A DNA stretch of 64,000 nucleotides from Pseudomonas leptonychotis (GTDB lineage: Bacteria > Pseudomonadota > Gammaproteobacteria > Pseudomonadales > Pseudomonadaceae): contig NZ_RFLV01000002.1 of NCBI RefSeq assembly GCF_004920405.1, forward strand, positions 682,001 through 746,000. Direction: 5' to 3'. Made by a program: the position numbers and the translations under genes. The notes beneath the pieces are model-generated. The model was not told where the DNA came from. It saw only the letters and a program-made list of their open reading frames with translations, and did no database searches. Below are positions 1-9,007 of the stretch, piece by piece. Every line of letters starts with the position of its first letter. Within the stretch, counting starts at the first letter, position 1.

Positions 1-1201
1 TGGCTTCAGCATCAGCAACCAGCGGCGCCAGGCTGTTGGTCAGTTTCTTAATGCGAGCGTCCAGCACTTGCTGGGCGTCCGGCAGCTTAACTTCGCCTAC
101 TTTCTGACCGGTCACACGCTCGATCACTTGCAGCATGCGGCGCTCACGCGGCGTTACCAGCAGCAGGGCGCGACCGGTACGACCGGCACGGCCAGTACGG
201 CCAATACGGTGTACGTAGGACTCTGGGTCGTACGGCATATCCACGTTCATCACGTGTGTGATACGCGGCACGTCGAGGCCACGAGCGGCAACGTCGGTGG
301 CAATCACGATGTCCAGACGGCCATCTTTGAGCGACTCGATTACGCGCTCACGCTGGTTCTGGGCAATGTCGCCGTTCAGCGCGGCAGCCTTGTAACCCTT
401 GGCTTCCAGCGCGGCGGCCAGATCCAGGGTGGCTTGCTTGGTGCGTACAAAACCGATCAGTGCGTCGAACTCTTCGACTTCCAGCAGACGCAGTACGGCA
501 GCGTGCTTCTGGTCGGCGTGAACCATCAGGTGTACCTGCTCAATAGCAGTTACGGTCTGGGTTTTGGTTTCGATCTTGACGTGCTTAGGGTCACGCAGGT
601 GTTTCTCTGCGATAGAGCGGATCGAATGCGGCAGCGTGGCGGAGAACAGCACGCTCTGACGGCTTTCCGGCATGGCCTTGAAGATGACTTCGAGGTCATC
701 CATAAAGCCCAGCTTGAGCATTTCGTCGGCTTCGTCGAGGACCAGGTGCTGAATAGTCGACAGCACTTTCTCGTCACGACGCAGGTGGTCAACCAGACGA
801 CCTGGAGTGGCCACAACAATTTGCGCGCCATTGCGAATGGCTTTGAGCTGGGGGCCCATCGGCGCACCGCCGTAAACGGCGATGACATTTACGCCTGGCA
901 TTTGCTTGGCGTAGGTTTCAAACGCGGTGGCAACCTGCAGCGCCAGCTCACGGGTCGGCGCCAGGATCAGCGCTTGCGGCTGACGCTTGGCCGGGTCGAT
1001 ACGGCTGAGGATTGGCAGGGCGAAGGCAGCGGTTTTACCGGTACCGGTCTGCGCCTGGCCGATCATGTCGTGGCCAGCAAGGATTACTGGAATCGCTTGA
1101 ATCTGAATAGCCGAAGGCTCTTCATAGCCAGTAGCAATTACAGCAGCGAGAACATTGGGGTGTAGATCGAGAGCGGCGAAGCCGCCGATTTCCTGGGTCA
1201 T
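1..1201 (-). CDS. deaD: DEAD-box ATP-dependent RNA helicase (partial, C-terminus outside window)
   Basis: Unwinds structured RNA using ATP, in the cytoplasm; DeaD/CsdA-type proteins act in ribosome assembly and mRNA decay, mainly in the cold. Reading leftward from an ATG at 1201, the frame stays open to the window edge (about 400 residues). Visible motifs are the Q-motif region near residues 26-38, Walker A AQTGTGKT at 50-57, then PTRELA, DEAD in LVLDEADEMLK, SATLPHSIR, and the helicase-C motif RIGRTGRAGRTGR. The length and the continuing C-terminal frame fit DeaD better than the shorter RhlE/RhlB types, but the diagnostic C-terminal RNA-binding domain is not in view. It is divergent from the crotonase gene at 1566. 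The family assignment is firm; the exact paralogue is inferred, supported by a helicase-crotonase neighbourhood like that I recall from P. aeruginosa. Confidence 0.9.
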   Translation of the reverse strand, partial: MTQEIGGFAALDLHPNVLAAVIATGYEEPSAIQIQAIPVILAGHDMIGQAQTGTGKTAAFALPILSRIDPAKRQPQALILAPTRELALQVATAFETYAKQMPGVNVIAVYGGAPMGPQLKAIRNGAQIVVATPGRLVDHLRRDEKVLSTIQHLVLDEADEMLKLGFMDDLEVIFKAMPESRQSVLFSATLPHSIRSIAEKHLRDPKHVKIETKTQTVTAIEQVHLMVHADQKHAAVLRLLEVEEFDALIGFVRTKQATLDLAAALEAKGYKAAALNGDIAQNQRERVIESLKDGRLDIVIATDVAARGLDVPRITHVMNVDMPYDPESYVHRIGRTGRAGRTGRALLLVTPRERRMLQVIERVTGQKVGEVKLPDAQQVLDARIKKLTNSLAPLVADAEA

Positions 1202-1565
1202 GGGTCTGCCTCTAGTGCATCCGCAAAGACCCATATTCCAAAGCTGCGCATGCCGTGTAAGACCCGAGAGTCACCCTGGCAGCCATGTCGGCGGGGATTT
1301 GCGAAAACGTGTATTAAATGAATCGTCAAGGATAGTCCGCAAAACGGACTAACTGCCAAAGTTAACCTTCGGGCGAGTTGTACTACCTGAACGTGGCCAA
1401 GAATTGACCGGCGCGCACTATACCGGAAAACCTGGCCAAATGTACTGGTTTTTCCTGAAATAGAGCATATAGCACGCTGAATGGTCATCCTCTGATAGCC
1501 TGCAGCTGCCATGCTGTAACGGCTTCAGCCCCAGTTCACTAACCTGCGCACAAGGACTCTCCGCC
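1202..1565. other. Divergent intergenic region upstream of deaD and the crotonase gene
   Basis: This 364-bp gap has no credible coding frame. It holds a small perfect hairpin at 1334-1350 (AGTCCG / CGGACT) and an AT-rich stretch near 1430-1475. It should carry the promoters of both divergent genes and a long 5' leader for the helicase. Long leaders are known for E. coli deaD. I could not pick a convincing -10/-35 pair. Confidence 0.4.
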
Positions 1566-2357
1566 ATGACCCAAAGCACCAGCGGCCGCGTCAGCCGTGA
1601 AAAACGCGGCCAGATCATGTTGATCGGCCTGGACCGAGCGAGCAAACGCAACGCCTTCGACATGCCCATGCTCGACGACATGTGCCTGGCCTACGGTGAG
1701 TTCGAGCGCGACAGCGAGGCGCGGGTCGCGCTGGTATTTGCCCACGGTGAACACTTTACCGCCGGTCTGGACCTGGCCAATGTTGCCGCTCAGTTTGCCG
1801 CCGGCTGGAAAATCCCCGAAGGCGGTTGTGACCCCTGGGGTGTATTCGGTGGGCCGCGGGTGAGCAAGCCGGTGATCGTGGCCGCACAAGGTTACTGCTA
1901 CACCATCGGTATCGAGCTGATGCTGGCCTCGGACATCAACCTGTGCGCCAGCAATACCCGCTTCGCCCAGATGGAAGTACAACGCGGGATCTTCCCCTTC
2001 GGCGGCGCCACCTTACGCATGCATCAGACCGCGGGCTGGGGCAATGCCATGCGCTGGTTGCTCACCGGCGATGAGTTTGATGCTCACGAAGCCTATCGCC
2101 TGGGCTTTATCCAGCAGGTAGTAGCCAGCGAGGAATTGCTGCCCAAGGCGCTGTTGCTCGCCGAACGCATTGCCGCACAAGCGCCACTGGGCGTGCAGGC
2201 CACCCTCGCCTCGGCACGCCAGGCGGTGGTTGAAGGCCCGGCAGCTGCAGCTGCAAACCTGCATCCCACCGTTACCAAGCTGATGGCCAGCGAAGATGCC
2301 CAGGAGGGCGTGAAAGCCATGCTGGAACGCCGTCCGGGTGATTTTAAAGGGCGCTAA
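1566..2357 (+). CDS. Enoyl-CoA hydratase/isomerase (crotonase) family protein
   Basis: A 263-residue crotonase-fold protein, the usual length for a single-domain member acting on acyl-CoA thioesters in the cytoplasm. The ATG at 1566 follows AAGGA at a normal distance. Family features are the HGEHFTAGLDL segment near residues 61-71 and the AAQGYCYTIGIELMLASDI segment around residue 107, which together form the oxyanion hole in this fold. The usual acid/base glutamates of true enoyl-CoA hydratases are not obvious, so the reaction (hydratase, isomerase or hydrolase) stays open. It stands alone between the divergent helicase gene and the convergent gene at 2380. Family certain, substrate unknown. 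Confidence 0.85.
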   Translation: MTQSTSGRVSREKRGQIMLIGLDRASKRNAFDMPMLDDMCLAYGEFERDSEARVALVFAHGEHFTAGLDLANVAAQFAAGWKIPEGGCDPWGVFGGPRVSKPVIVAAQGYCYTIGIELMLASDINLCASNTRFAQMEVQRGIFPFGGATLRMHQTAGWGNAMRWLLTGDEFDAHEAYRLGFIQQVVASEELLPKALLLAERIAAQAPLGVQATLASARQAVVEGPAAAAANLHPTVTKLMASEDAQEGVKAMLERRPGDFKGR

Positions 2358-2379
2358 GCCTGGTTATCCGGCGGCCTGA

Positions 2380-3153
2380 TTAGGTCGCCGGACGCACTGC
2401 CTTAATCAACGACTCCAGCGAATAACCGAACTGCGGCGCCAGCAGCTCATTACGGCGACGCAGTTCGGCAAAGTCGATTTCCTGCTCCAGATCCGCCGGC
2501 ACCAGCAACACCACATTGCCCTCCTTCACCGGGCATTCCCAGTAATGCCGATGGTAGAGACCACGCAGCAGCGGCGCGCCAAGCGGCTTGCCATCGTTGC
2601 CAGCCCACTGATTGATGATCAGCCAGCCGCCCGGATTGAGCTGCTTCTGGCAGTTTTCCAGAAAGCGCCAAGCCAGATGCCCGGTCGCAGGGCCGTGGTC
2701 GGTATACAGGTCGACAAACAGCAGGTCGGTCTTTTCCGCGCTTTCCAGCAGTTCCAAGGCATCGCCAATGCGTATGGTCAGGCGCGGGTCATCGACCAAG
2801 CCCATGTGCTCCATGGCCAAGCGCGGCACATCGGCGCGCAGCTCGATCACTTCGACATCTTCCAGCGGCAGAAAACGCAGGCAGGCCTGGGTCAGGTTGC
2901 CTGCGCCAAGGCCGAGAAACAACGCGCTTTCCGGGTGCTCATGGCACAAGGCACCAAGCAGCATGGCGCGGGTGTAGTCGTACTCCAGCCAGCTGGGGTC
3001 CGGCATATAGACGCAGCTCTGCTCGATCGCCTCGCCGAACTCGAGAAAGCGGTAAGCACCCATTTCGACGACCTGGATCACCCCGAAGGCATCATGCACT
3101 TCGGCGATCAACAGCGGGTCCGGCATCTGACCGACCGGGGGTAAACCTGGCAT
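2380..3153 (-). CDS. Spermidine synthase-like methyltransferase-fold protein
   Basis: A 257-residue protein of the polyamine synthase / SAM-methyltransferase superfamily. The nucleotide-binding core LFLGLGAGNLTQACLRF lies near residues 98-114, followed by an acidic strand end VEVIELRAD and a DLLFVDLYTD segment that matches the catalytic-Asp strand of spermidine synthases. The protein lacks an obvious N-terminal beta-barrel domain of the kind seen in SpeE, and the usual GGGDG loop reads GLGAG. It may therefore be a SpeE-like protein that does not make spermidine. It converges on the crotonase gene with only 22 bp between them. Confidence 0.7.
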   Translation of the reverse strand: MPGLPPVGQMPDPLLIAEVHDAFGVIQVVEMGAYRFLEFGEAIEQSCVYMPDPSWLEYDYTRAMLLGALCHEHPESALFLGLGAGNLTQACLRFLPLEDVEVIELRADVPRLAMEHMGLVDDPRLTIRIGDALELLESAEKTDLLFVDLYTDHGPATGHLAWRFLENCQKQLNPGGWLIINQWAGNDGKPLGAPLLRGLYHRHYWECPVKEGNVVLLVPADLEQEIDFAELRRRNELLAPQFGYSLESLIKAVRPAT

Positions 3154-3316
3154 CCACCACTCTCCACCGTGACATCTCCGACCACTTCGGCCAGAGGAAA
3201 GGCGCTAATTGTCATTGAGGCACCCACCCCTGGTCACGCGATAATTTACCGCAGTCGAGAACGTCGAGTTCGTCGTTATGCGGCTACAACAATAAAAACA
3301 AATATCGAGGTTTGCC

Positions 3317-4663
3317 ATGTACGCCATTATCGGTGCCGGCCCCATGGGGCTGTGTACAGCACGTCAACTGCACAAGCACGGCATCGACTTTGTCGGCTTC
3401 GAACTGCACGCGGATGTAGGCGGTTTGTGGGACATCGATAATCCGCACAGCACCATGTACGACTCGGCGCATCTGATTTCTTCCAAGGGCACCACCCAGT
3501 TCACTGAATTTCCGATGCGCGACGAGGTTGCGCCTTACCCGCATCACAGTGAGATGCGCCGTTATTTCCGCGACTACGCCGAGCACTTCGGTCTGTATGC
3601 GTACTATCAATTCAGCACTCGAGTCATAGAGGTGCAGCGCCTGGAGAAAGGCTGGAAGCTGATCAGCGAACACGATGGCGTGCAGCGCGAATGGCTGGTC
3701 GACGGCGTGCTGATGGCTAATGGCACCCTGCACACCCCCAACCAGCCAGCGCTGCCGGGCGAGTTCAGCGGCGAGCGGATGCACTCCAGCGACTACCGCT
3801 CGGCGGCGGTGTTCGACGGCAAGCGCGTGCTGGTGATCGGCTGTGGCAACTCGGCCTGCGATATTGCCGTGGACGCCGTGCATCGTGCGACCTCAGTGGA
3901 TATCTCGGTACGCCGCGGCTACTACTTCCTACCCAAGTTCACCCTGGGCCGGCCAACCGACACCCTAGGCGGTGCAGTCAAATTGCCACGCCCGCTCAAG
4001 CAGTTTTTCGATGGTCTGCTGGTACGCGCATTGGTCGGCAAGCCCTCGCAATATGGCCTGCCAGACCCCGATTACAAACTCTATGAGTCGCATCCGGTGA
4101 TGAACTCGCTGGTACTGCATTACCTCGGCCACGGCGACATCAAGCCGCGCCGAGATATCGCCAAGGTGGAAGGCAAGCTCGTCACCTTCAGCGATGGCGA
4201 GCAAGCCGAATACGACCTGATTCTGCAAGGTACCGGCTACAAACTCGACTACCCCTTTATCGACCGATCGCACCTCAACTGGCCAAGCAACGCCGGCGCG
4301 CCGCAGCTGTACCTCAACGTCTTCCACCCCGAATACGACGACCTGTTTATGCTGGGCATGGTTGAAGCCTCGGGCCTCGGCTGGCAGGGCCGCGACGAAC
4401 AAGCCGAGCTGGTGGCGCTGTATATCAAGAGCCTGCAAGCCGGCACGGCCGCCGCCAAGGAGCTACAAAAGATCAAGCGTGAGCGAGCAAGCACTCGCCT
4501 GGACGGCGGCTACCGGTACCTGCAACTGGAGCGCATGGCCTACTACGTGCACAAAGACAGCTATCGTCAGAGCATCGCGCAGCACAGCACAGCCCTACGC
4601 GACGGTTTACCTAAGCAACCTGCGGCCAGCAACACTCAAGCGCACACAGCAGGAACTCTTTGA
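3317..4663 (+). CDS. Flavin-containing monooxygenase (FMO-type)
   Basis: A 448-residue FAD- and NADPH-dependent monooxygenase that should insert oxygen into a soft nucleophile or carbonyl compound. The FAD dinucleotide motif GAGPMG is at residues 5-10. The FMO fingerprint F-x-G-x3-H-x3-Y appears as FSGERMHSSDY near 151-161, and the NADP-binding GCGNSACD follows near 174. The ATG at 3317 follows a CGAGG ribosome site. Its TGA overlaps the ATG of the next gene (TGATG at 4661-4665), so the two are translationally coupled. It heads a four-gene cluster with two transporters and a dehydrogenase, which suggests uptake or efflux and oxidation of one organic compound. The substrate is unknown; a Baeyer-Villiger enzyme is possible. 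Confidence 0.88.
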   Translation: MYAIIGAGPMGLCTARQLHKHGIDFVGFELHADVGGLWDIDNPHSTMYDSAHLISSKGTTQFTEFPMRDEVAPYPHHSEMRRYFRDYAEHFGLYAYYQFSTRVIEVQRLEKGWKLISEHDGVQREWLVDGVLMANGTLHTPNQPALPGEFSGERMHSSDYRSAAVFDGKRVLVIGCGNSACDIAVDAVHRATSVDISVRRGYYFLPKFTLGRPTDTLGGAVKLPRPLKQFFDGLLVRALVGKPSQYGLPDPDYKLYESHPVMNSLVLHYLGHGDIKPRRDIAKVEGKLVTFSDGEQAEYDLILQGTGYKLDYPFIDRSHLNWPSNAGAPQLYLNVFHPEYDDLFMLGMVEASGLGWQGRDEQAELVALYIKSLQAGTAAAKELQKIKRERASTRLDGGYRYLQLERMAYYVHKDSYRQSIAQHSTALRDGLPKQPAASNTQAHTAGTL

Positions 4664-5589
4664 TGGAAGCGGTGCATATCCAATTCGATCCCAGCAGCCT
4701 GGTGCTGATCAATATTATCGTCGCGATAATGATGTTCGGCGTTTCCCTTGACCTGCGTGGCGAAGACTTCAAACGCGTCCTGCGCGCCCCTAAAGCCCCG
4801 GTGATCGGCCTGATCGCTCAATTCCTGTTATTGCCGGCACTCACCTGCCTGGCCTGCTGGGCGCTGCGCATCGAGCCGCAGCTGGCTCTGGGCATGACCC
4901 TGATCGCGGCCTGCCCGGGCGGTAGCTTCTCCAACATCATGACCTGGATGGCGCGCGGCAGCGTCGCCGTATCCGTGAGCATGACAGCCGTGTCCAGTGT
5001 CGCGGCCAGCGTACTGACCCCGCTCAACTTCGGCCTGTACGCCTGGCTGAACCCGTATACGCGACCGCTGCTGACCGAAATCGCCATGGACCCACTAAGC
5101 CTGCTGCTCATGGTGATTCTGGTACTCGGCGTGCCGCTGGCCTTGGGCATGTTTATCGGCCGACGTTTCCCCGGCTTGTCACGCAAAGTGGAAAAGCCCC
5201 TGCGGGTCTTCGCCCTGACGGTGATGCTGGGCTTCGTCGCCCTCGCCTTCGGCAAGAACTTCGATCAGTTCCTTAATCATTTCCACCTGTTCTTCTGGTT
5301 GGTGGTCGCCCATAACACCCTGGCGCTGAGCATCGGTTACCTCAGTGCGCGATTGAGCGGTCTACCGGACGCCGAACGCCGCGCGATTACCCTGGAGGTG
5401 GGCATCCAGAATTCAGCCCTAGGCTTAGTGATCATCTTCACCTTCTTCCCGCAAGTGACCGGCATGCTGCTGATCGCTGCGTTCTGGGGTACCTGGCATT
5501 TGGTGTCAGGGATGGCACTGGCCACCTATTGGTCACGTCGACCGCTGGCAGAAGACCCGCTACCCCTGGCGCCTCTCGGAGAAAAATAA
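4663..5589 (+). CDS. Bile acid:sodium symporter (BASS) family transporter
   Basis: A 308-residue inner-membrane protein with about nine to ten hydrophobic helices from residue 10 to the end. It has the BASS signature region ACPGGSFSNIMTWMARG near residues 83-99, where the Na+ and substrate sites lie in this family, and a second conserved LEVGIQNSALGL segment near 245. The family moves organic anions (bile acids, keto acids, steroids) with sodium. The ATG at 4663 overlaps the stop of the monooxygenase gene, and its TAA overlaps the ATG of the following dehydrogenase gene. Its likely job is transport of the compound handled by the flanking oxidoreductases (inference). Confidence 0.88.
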   Translation: MEAVHIQFDPSSLVLINIIVAIMMFGVSLDLRGEDFKRVLRAPKAPVIGLIAQFLLLPALTCLACWALRIEPQLALGMTLIAACPGGSFSNIMTWMARGSVAVSVSMTAVSSVAASVLTPLNFGLYAWLNPYTRPLLTEIAMDPLSLLLMVILVLGVPLALGMFIGRRFPGLSRKVEKPLRVFALTVMLGFVALAFGKNFDQFLNHFHLFFWLVVAHNTLALSIGYLSARLSGLPDAERRAITLEVGIQNSALGLVIIFTFFPQVTGMLLIAAFWGTWHLVSGMALATYWSRRPLAEDPLPLAPLGEK

Positions 5590-6371
5590 TGCACACCGTC
5601 TTGATTACCGGGGCCGCCAGCGGCCTCGGCTGGGAGCTTGCGCGCGCTTATCACACCCACGGCTGCAACCTGCTGCTCACCGACATCAACGCCGAAGGCC
5701 TGGCCACCCGCGTTGCCGAACTGGGCGCTGAGCATGCACTGGGACTGGCCGGCGACATTACCGACCCGGCGCTGCACCAGCAGTTGCTGCAGGCCTGCGC
5801 TGAGCGTTTCGGCGGCCTCGACATACTGATCAACAACGCTGGCATCACCCATCGCTCGCCCACCACACAAACCGACCCGGCGGTATTTCGCAAGGTCATG
5901 GCGGTGGACTACCAAGCCCCGGTAGAGCTAACCCTCAGCGCCCTGCCACTGCTGCGTAAGAGCCGTGGGCAGATCATAGCCATCGGTTCCATGGCCGGTT
6001 GGATGCCGGTGCTGGGCCGTGCCGGTTATTGCGCGGCGAAAAGCGCCTTGAGTCAGTTCTTTGAAGTGCTGCGCGCCGAAGTGGTCCGCGATGGCATTCG
6101 CATGCTGCTGGTTTACCCCAGCTTTCTCGACACACCCATCGACCTCAACGCCTTGGGTGCGGATGGCCAGCGCGCCAAACACGGCCGTTCCACCATCGGC
6201 ACTATTCGCGGCGCAGACTGGATGGCCGTGCAAATCATCCAGGCCCAGCAGCAAGGCCTGCAGCGCTTATTCCCGGACCGCAGCAGCTGGCTGGCCAGTT
6301 TGCTCTGGCGGATTGCGCCGAGTTTTTACTATCGCAAGATGAGCGCGCGCTTTGCCGCGGAGATGGATTGA
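5589..6371 (+). CDS. Short-chain dehydrogenase/reductase (SDR)
   Basis: A 260-residue classical SDR. Cofactor loop TGAASGLG lies at residues 7-14, with NNAG near 84-87 and the catalytic set Ser (IGSMAG), Tyr and Lys (YCAAK) around 138-155. An aspartate at the end of beta-2 (LLLTDIN) suggests NAD(H) preference. I chose the ATG at 5589, which overlaps the previous TAA (TAATG), rather than the longer upstream in-frame extension inside the transporter gene. Its TGA overlaps the start of the TauE/SafE gene. It probably interconverts an alcohol and a ketone of the monooxygenase substrate. Confidence 0.87.
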   Translation: MHTVLITGAASGLGWELARAYHTHGCNLLLTDINAEGLATRVAELGAEHALGLAGDITDPALHQQLLQACAERFGGLDILINNAGITHRSPTTQTDPAVFRKVMAVDYQAPVELTLSALPLLRKSRGQIIAIGSMAGWMPVLGRAGYCAAKSALSQFFEVLRAEVVRDGIRMLLVYPSFLDTPIDLNALGADGQRAKHGRSTIGTIRGADWMAVQIIQAQQQGLQRLFPDRSSWLASLLWRIAPSFYYRKMSARFAAEMD

Positions 6372-7105
6372 TGGACATCATCTGGCTGGCCCTCGGCTGC
6401 TTTATCCTCCTGGCCTACACCCTGGAAGCCATCACCGGCTTCGGCAGTATCGTCATCGCCTTGTCACTGGGCGCACTGCTGCTGCCGATTGAAGTGTTGC
6501 TGCCGATTCTGGTGCCGCTGAACATCTGCATGACCGGCTATCTGGCCTGGCGCCATCGCAAGATGATCGACCAACGCCTGCTGCTGGGCATGATCCTGCC
6601 CGGCATGGTGCTCGGCACCTTGCTCGGCTATGCGCTGCTGCCCTATCTGGATGCGGCCTTGGCCAAGCGCCTGTTCGGCGTACTGGTGCTGTGGTTCGCC
6701 GCCCACGAGTTGTGGCGCCTGCGCCACAACAGCGCCGCCCATTTGCGCCCGCTGTGGCTAAGCCGATTGATTAGCCTGTGCGCCGGCATCAGCCACGGCC
6801 TGTTCGCCTCCGGCGGCCCCCTGCTGGTGTTCGCCTTGGCAGGTACGGCGCTGGATAAAGCGCGCCTACGCGCCACCTTGGTCACTGTCTGGTTCACCCT
6901 CAACAGCCTGCTGACCATCGCCTTTCTGTTTGATGGCCGCCTACTCCCTGCCCTACCGCAAGTGGCGAGCTACGCGCCGCTGCTGTTAGTCGGCGTATGG
7001 CTGGGTGAGCGCCTGCATCAGCGCTTTAACGAGCAACACTTCCGCATCGCCATTTACCTGTTGCTGCTGGTCACCGGCTGCCTGCTGCTGGTAGCAGGCC
7101 GTTGA
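6371..7105 (+). CDS. TauE/SafE family sulfite exporter-type permease
   Basis: A 244-residue membrane protein with about eight hydrophobic segments in two halves. Each half has a glycine-rich helix start (EAITGFGSIVIALSLGALL near 19 and GISHGLFASGGPLLVFALAG near 138), the hallmark of the TauE/SafE (DUF81) family, which exports sulfite, sulfoacetate or related organosulfur compounds. It starts at ATG 6371 within a TGATG overlap. The last codons and the TGA (7103-7105) lie inside a repeat element starting at 7094, so the natural C-terminus may have been altered. Cluster context suggests an organosulfur substrate, but this is only inference. Confidence 0.85.
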   Translation: MDIIWLALGCFILLAYTLEAITGFGSIVIALSLGALLLPIEVLLPILVPLNICMTGYLAWRHRKMIDQRLLLGMILPGMVLGTLLGYALLPYLDAALAKRLFGVLVLWFAAHELWRLRHNSAAHLRPLWLSRLISLCAGISHGLFASGGPLLVFALAGTALDKARLRATLVTVWFTLNSLLTIAFLFDGRLLPALPQVASYAPLLLVGVWLGERLHQRFNEQHFRIAIYLLLLVTGCLLLVAGR

Positions 7106-7235
7106 AAAGCGTTGGCGAGGCAGCCAGCGCAAGGCAAAAGCAGGCGAAAAGGCGGAGTTTACAAGCTGTAAATGAGCACTTTGAGCCTGTTTTTAACGCC
7201 GTGATGGCAACGCAGGTAGTTTTTCAACAGCCTGC
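7094..7235. repeat. MITE-like inverted-repeat element, long copy
   Basis: A 142-bp element bounded by the inverted ends GCAGGC-n-GTTGAAAA (7094-7108) and TTTTCAAC-n-GCCTGC (7221-7235), identical apart from one central base. A shorter inverted copy of the same element is at 26825-26908; it shares both ends and the GGCGAGGCAGCC segment but lacks about 60 bp of the middle. No coding frame is present. It covers the 3' end of the TauE/SafE gene and ends 17 bp before the amidohydrolase ATG. Confidence 0.75.
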
Positions 7236-7252
7236 AGCGCCTGGAGTCTGCT

Positions 7253-9007
7253 ATGAGCTATGACATCATCATCAAAAACGGCCTGTACTTCGACGGCAGT
7301 GACCAGCCCGGACAACTGCGCCATGTCGGAATAAAAGATGGCCACATTGATGTGCTCAGTTTCAGCCCGCTGGATGAAAACGGCTGCCCGGAAGTGCTCG
7401 ACGCCGTAGGTAAATGGGTCACCCCAGGGTTTCTGGAGATTCACTCGCACTATGACGCCGAAGTAATCGCCGCGCCGGCGCTGAAAGAATCCGTGCGCCA
7501 CGGCGTCACCAGCGTAACCATCGGTTCCTGCTCGATCAGCATGGTGCTGGCCGATGCCCAGGACTGCTCGGACCTGTTCACCCGCGTCGAAGCCGTGCCA
7601 CGTGAATACGTGCTGCCGATCCTGCAAGAGAAGAAGACCTGGCGCGACGCCGCCGGTTACCGTGCCTTCTACGACCAGCACGCCCTGGGACCGAATGTCA
7701 GCTCGTTTCTCGGCCACTCCGAATTACGCGTGGCGGTGATGGGCCTTGAGCGCGCCACCGCAGAGATAACCCCGAGCGAGGCAGAGCTGCAGCGCATGGA
7801 GCAATTGCTTGAAGAAGCCCTGGACGCCGGTTGCATCGGCCTCTCGGTAATGACCACGCGCCTGGACAAGATGGATGGTGACCGCGCTTGGTCCAGCCCA
7901 CTGCCGTCGACCTTTGCCAGCTGGAAGGAGTTCTCCCGCCTGTTCGCCATCCTCCGTCGTCGCGGCGCGGTGATGCAGGGCGCGCCGAATGCGGTGACCA
8001 AGGTCAACGTGTTCGCCTTCCTCTATCAGGCCCACGGCTGGTTCCGTAAGCCGCTGAAATGCTCGATGCTCACTGCGCTGGACCTCAAGTCGCAGCCGTT
8101 GCTGCACCGTTTCACCCGTTTTTCCGGCTGGCTGGCGAATAAAGTGCTGCGTGGTCACTTCCGCTGGCAAACCCTGCCGGCACCGTTCACCCTGCGCTTG
8201 GAAGGGCTTAACGTGAACGCCTTCGAGGAGTTTGGCGCTGGCGAGATTCTGCGCAACATCAAAGACCCCGACGAACTCTACGCCAAGGTACTGGAACCCG
8301 AGTTCCGCGCGCTGTTCAAGAAACAGGTCAAAGCCGTATTGACCAAGGGCCTGTGGCACCGCGACTTTTCCGATTGCTGGGTCACCGAATGCCCGGACGC
8401 CAGCCTGGTTGGGAAAAACTTCAAACAGCTCGGTGAAACCCGTGGTCTGGATCCGGTAGACGCCTATTTCGAACTGGCCTGCCAGTACCGCGAAGCGCTG
8501 AAGTGGACCACCTGCTACGGCAACCAACGCCTGCCGGTGATGCACGCCTTGCTGGCCAGCCCCTGGACTCAGCCGGGCTTTGCCGACTCCGGCGCGCACC
8601 TGCGCTCCATTGCCCAGTACAACTTCCCGCTGCGTTTTCTCAAATACGTGCGCGACGCCGAACTGGCCGGCACGCCGTTTATGGACACCGGCCGCGCAAT
8701 CCATCGCCTGAGCGGTGAGTTGGCTGACTTTATCGGCGTAGATGCCGGCTATATCCGCGTCGGCGACCGCGCTGATGTGGCCATCATTAACCCCGCCGGG
8801 CTGACCGATGAGCTGGACAAGATCCATGAAGCGCCGATGGAAGTGCTGGGGCTGGAGCGCGTGGTCAAACGCAACGATGACGCTGTGGACGCGACCCTGA
8901 TCAATGGCCGCATCGCCTATCAGCGCAGCCTGGAATACCCGACTGAGCTGGGTCAGCAGCAAGGCTTCGGCCGATTCCTGCCAGGCCGCGATGTGCTGCC
9001 GCGCTAA
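7253..9007 (+). CDS. N-acyl-D-amino-acid deacylase-like amidohydrolase
   Basis: A 584-residue metal-dependent hydrolase of the amidohydrolase superfamily, close to the D-aminoacylase branch. It starts with a small beta-domain (DIIIKNGLYFDGS) and then has the metal motif GFLEIHSHYDAE near residues 59-70, with HxH as the first two ligands. The C-terminal GFADSGAHLRSIAQYN (near 440-456) supplies the late Asp, and the protein ends with the beta-domain strands RVGDRADVAIINP and a VNGR-like ATLINGRI. GGAG precedes the ATG at 7253. It follows the monooxygenase-transporter genes, separated by a MITE-like repeat, and may have belonged to that operon. Substrate not predictable. Confidence 0.83.
   Translation: MSYDIIIKNGLYFDGSDQPGQLRHVGIKDGHIDVLSFSPLDENGCPEVLDAVGKWVTPGFLEIHSHYDAEVIAAPALKESVRHGVTSVTIGSCSISMVLADAQDCSDLFTRVEAVPREYVLPILQEKKTWRDAAGYRAFYDQHALGPNVSSFLGHSELRVAVMGLERATAEITPSEAELQRMEQLLEEALDAGCIGLSVMTTRLDKMDGDRAWSSPLPSTFASWKEFSRLFAILRRRGAVMQGAPNAVTKVNVFAFLYQAHGWFRKPLKCSMLTALDLKSQPLLHRFTRFSGWLANKVLRGHFRWQTLPAPFTLRLEGLNVNAFEEFGAGEILRNIKDPDELYAKVLEPEFRALFKKQVKAVLTKGLWHRDFSDCWVTECPDASLVGKNFKQLGETRGLDPVDAYFELACQYREALKWTTCYGNQRLPVMHALLASPWTQPGFADSGAHLRSIAQYNFPLRFLKYVRDAELAGTPFMDTGRAIHRLSGELADFIGVDAGYIRVGDRADVAIINPAGLTDELDKIHEAPMEVLGLERVVKRNDDAVDATLINGRIAYQRSLEYPTELGQQQGFGRFLPGRDVLPR

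Noticed and set aside
68..1165. Long + strand open frame opposite the helicase gene
   Set aside because: The minus strand encodes every DEAD-box motif in order; the + frame has no recognisable domain and is a high-GC shadow.
7724..8962. 412-residue minus-strand frame inside the amidohydrolase gene
   Set aside because: The + strand product has the full amidohydrolase motif set; the opposite frame is a codon-bias shadow without family features or ribosome site.
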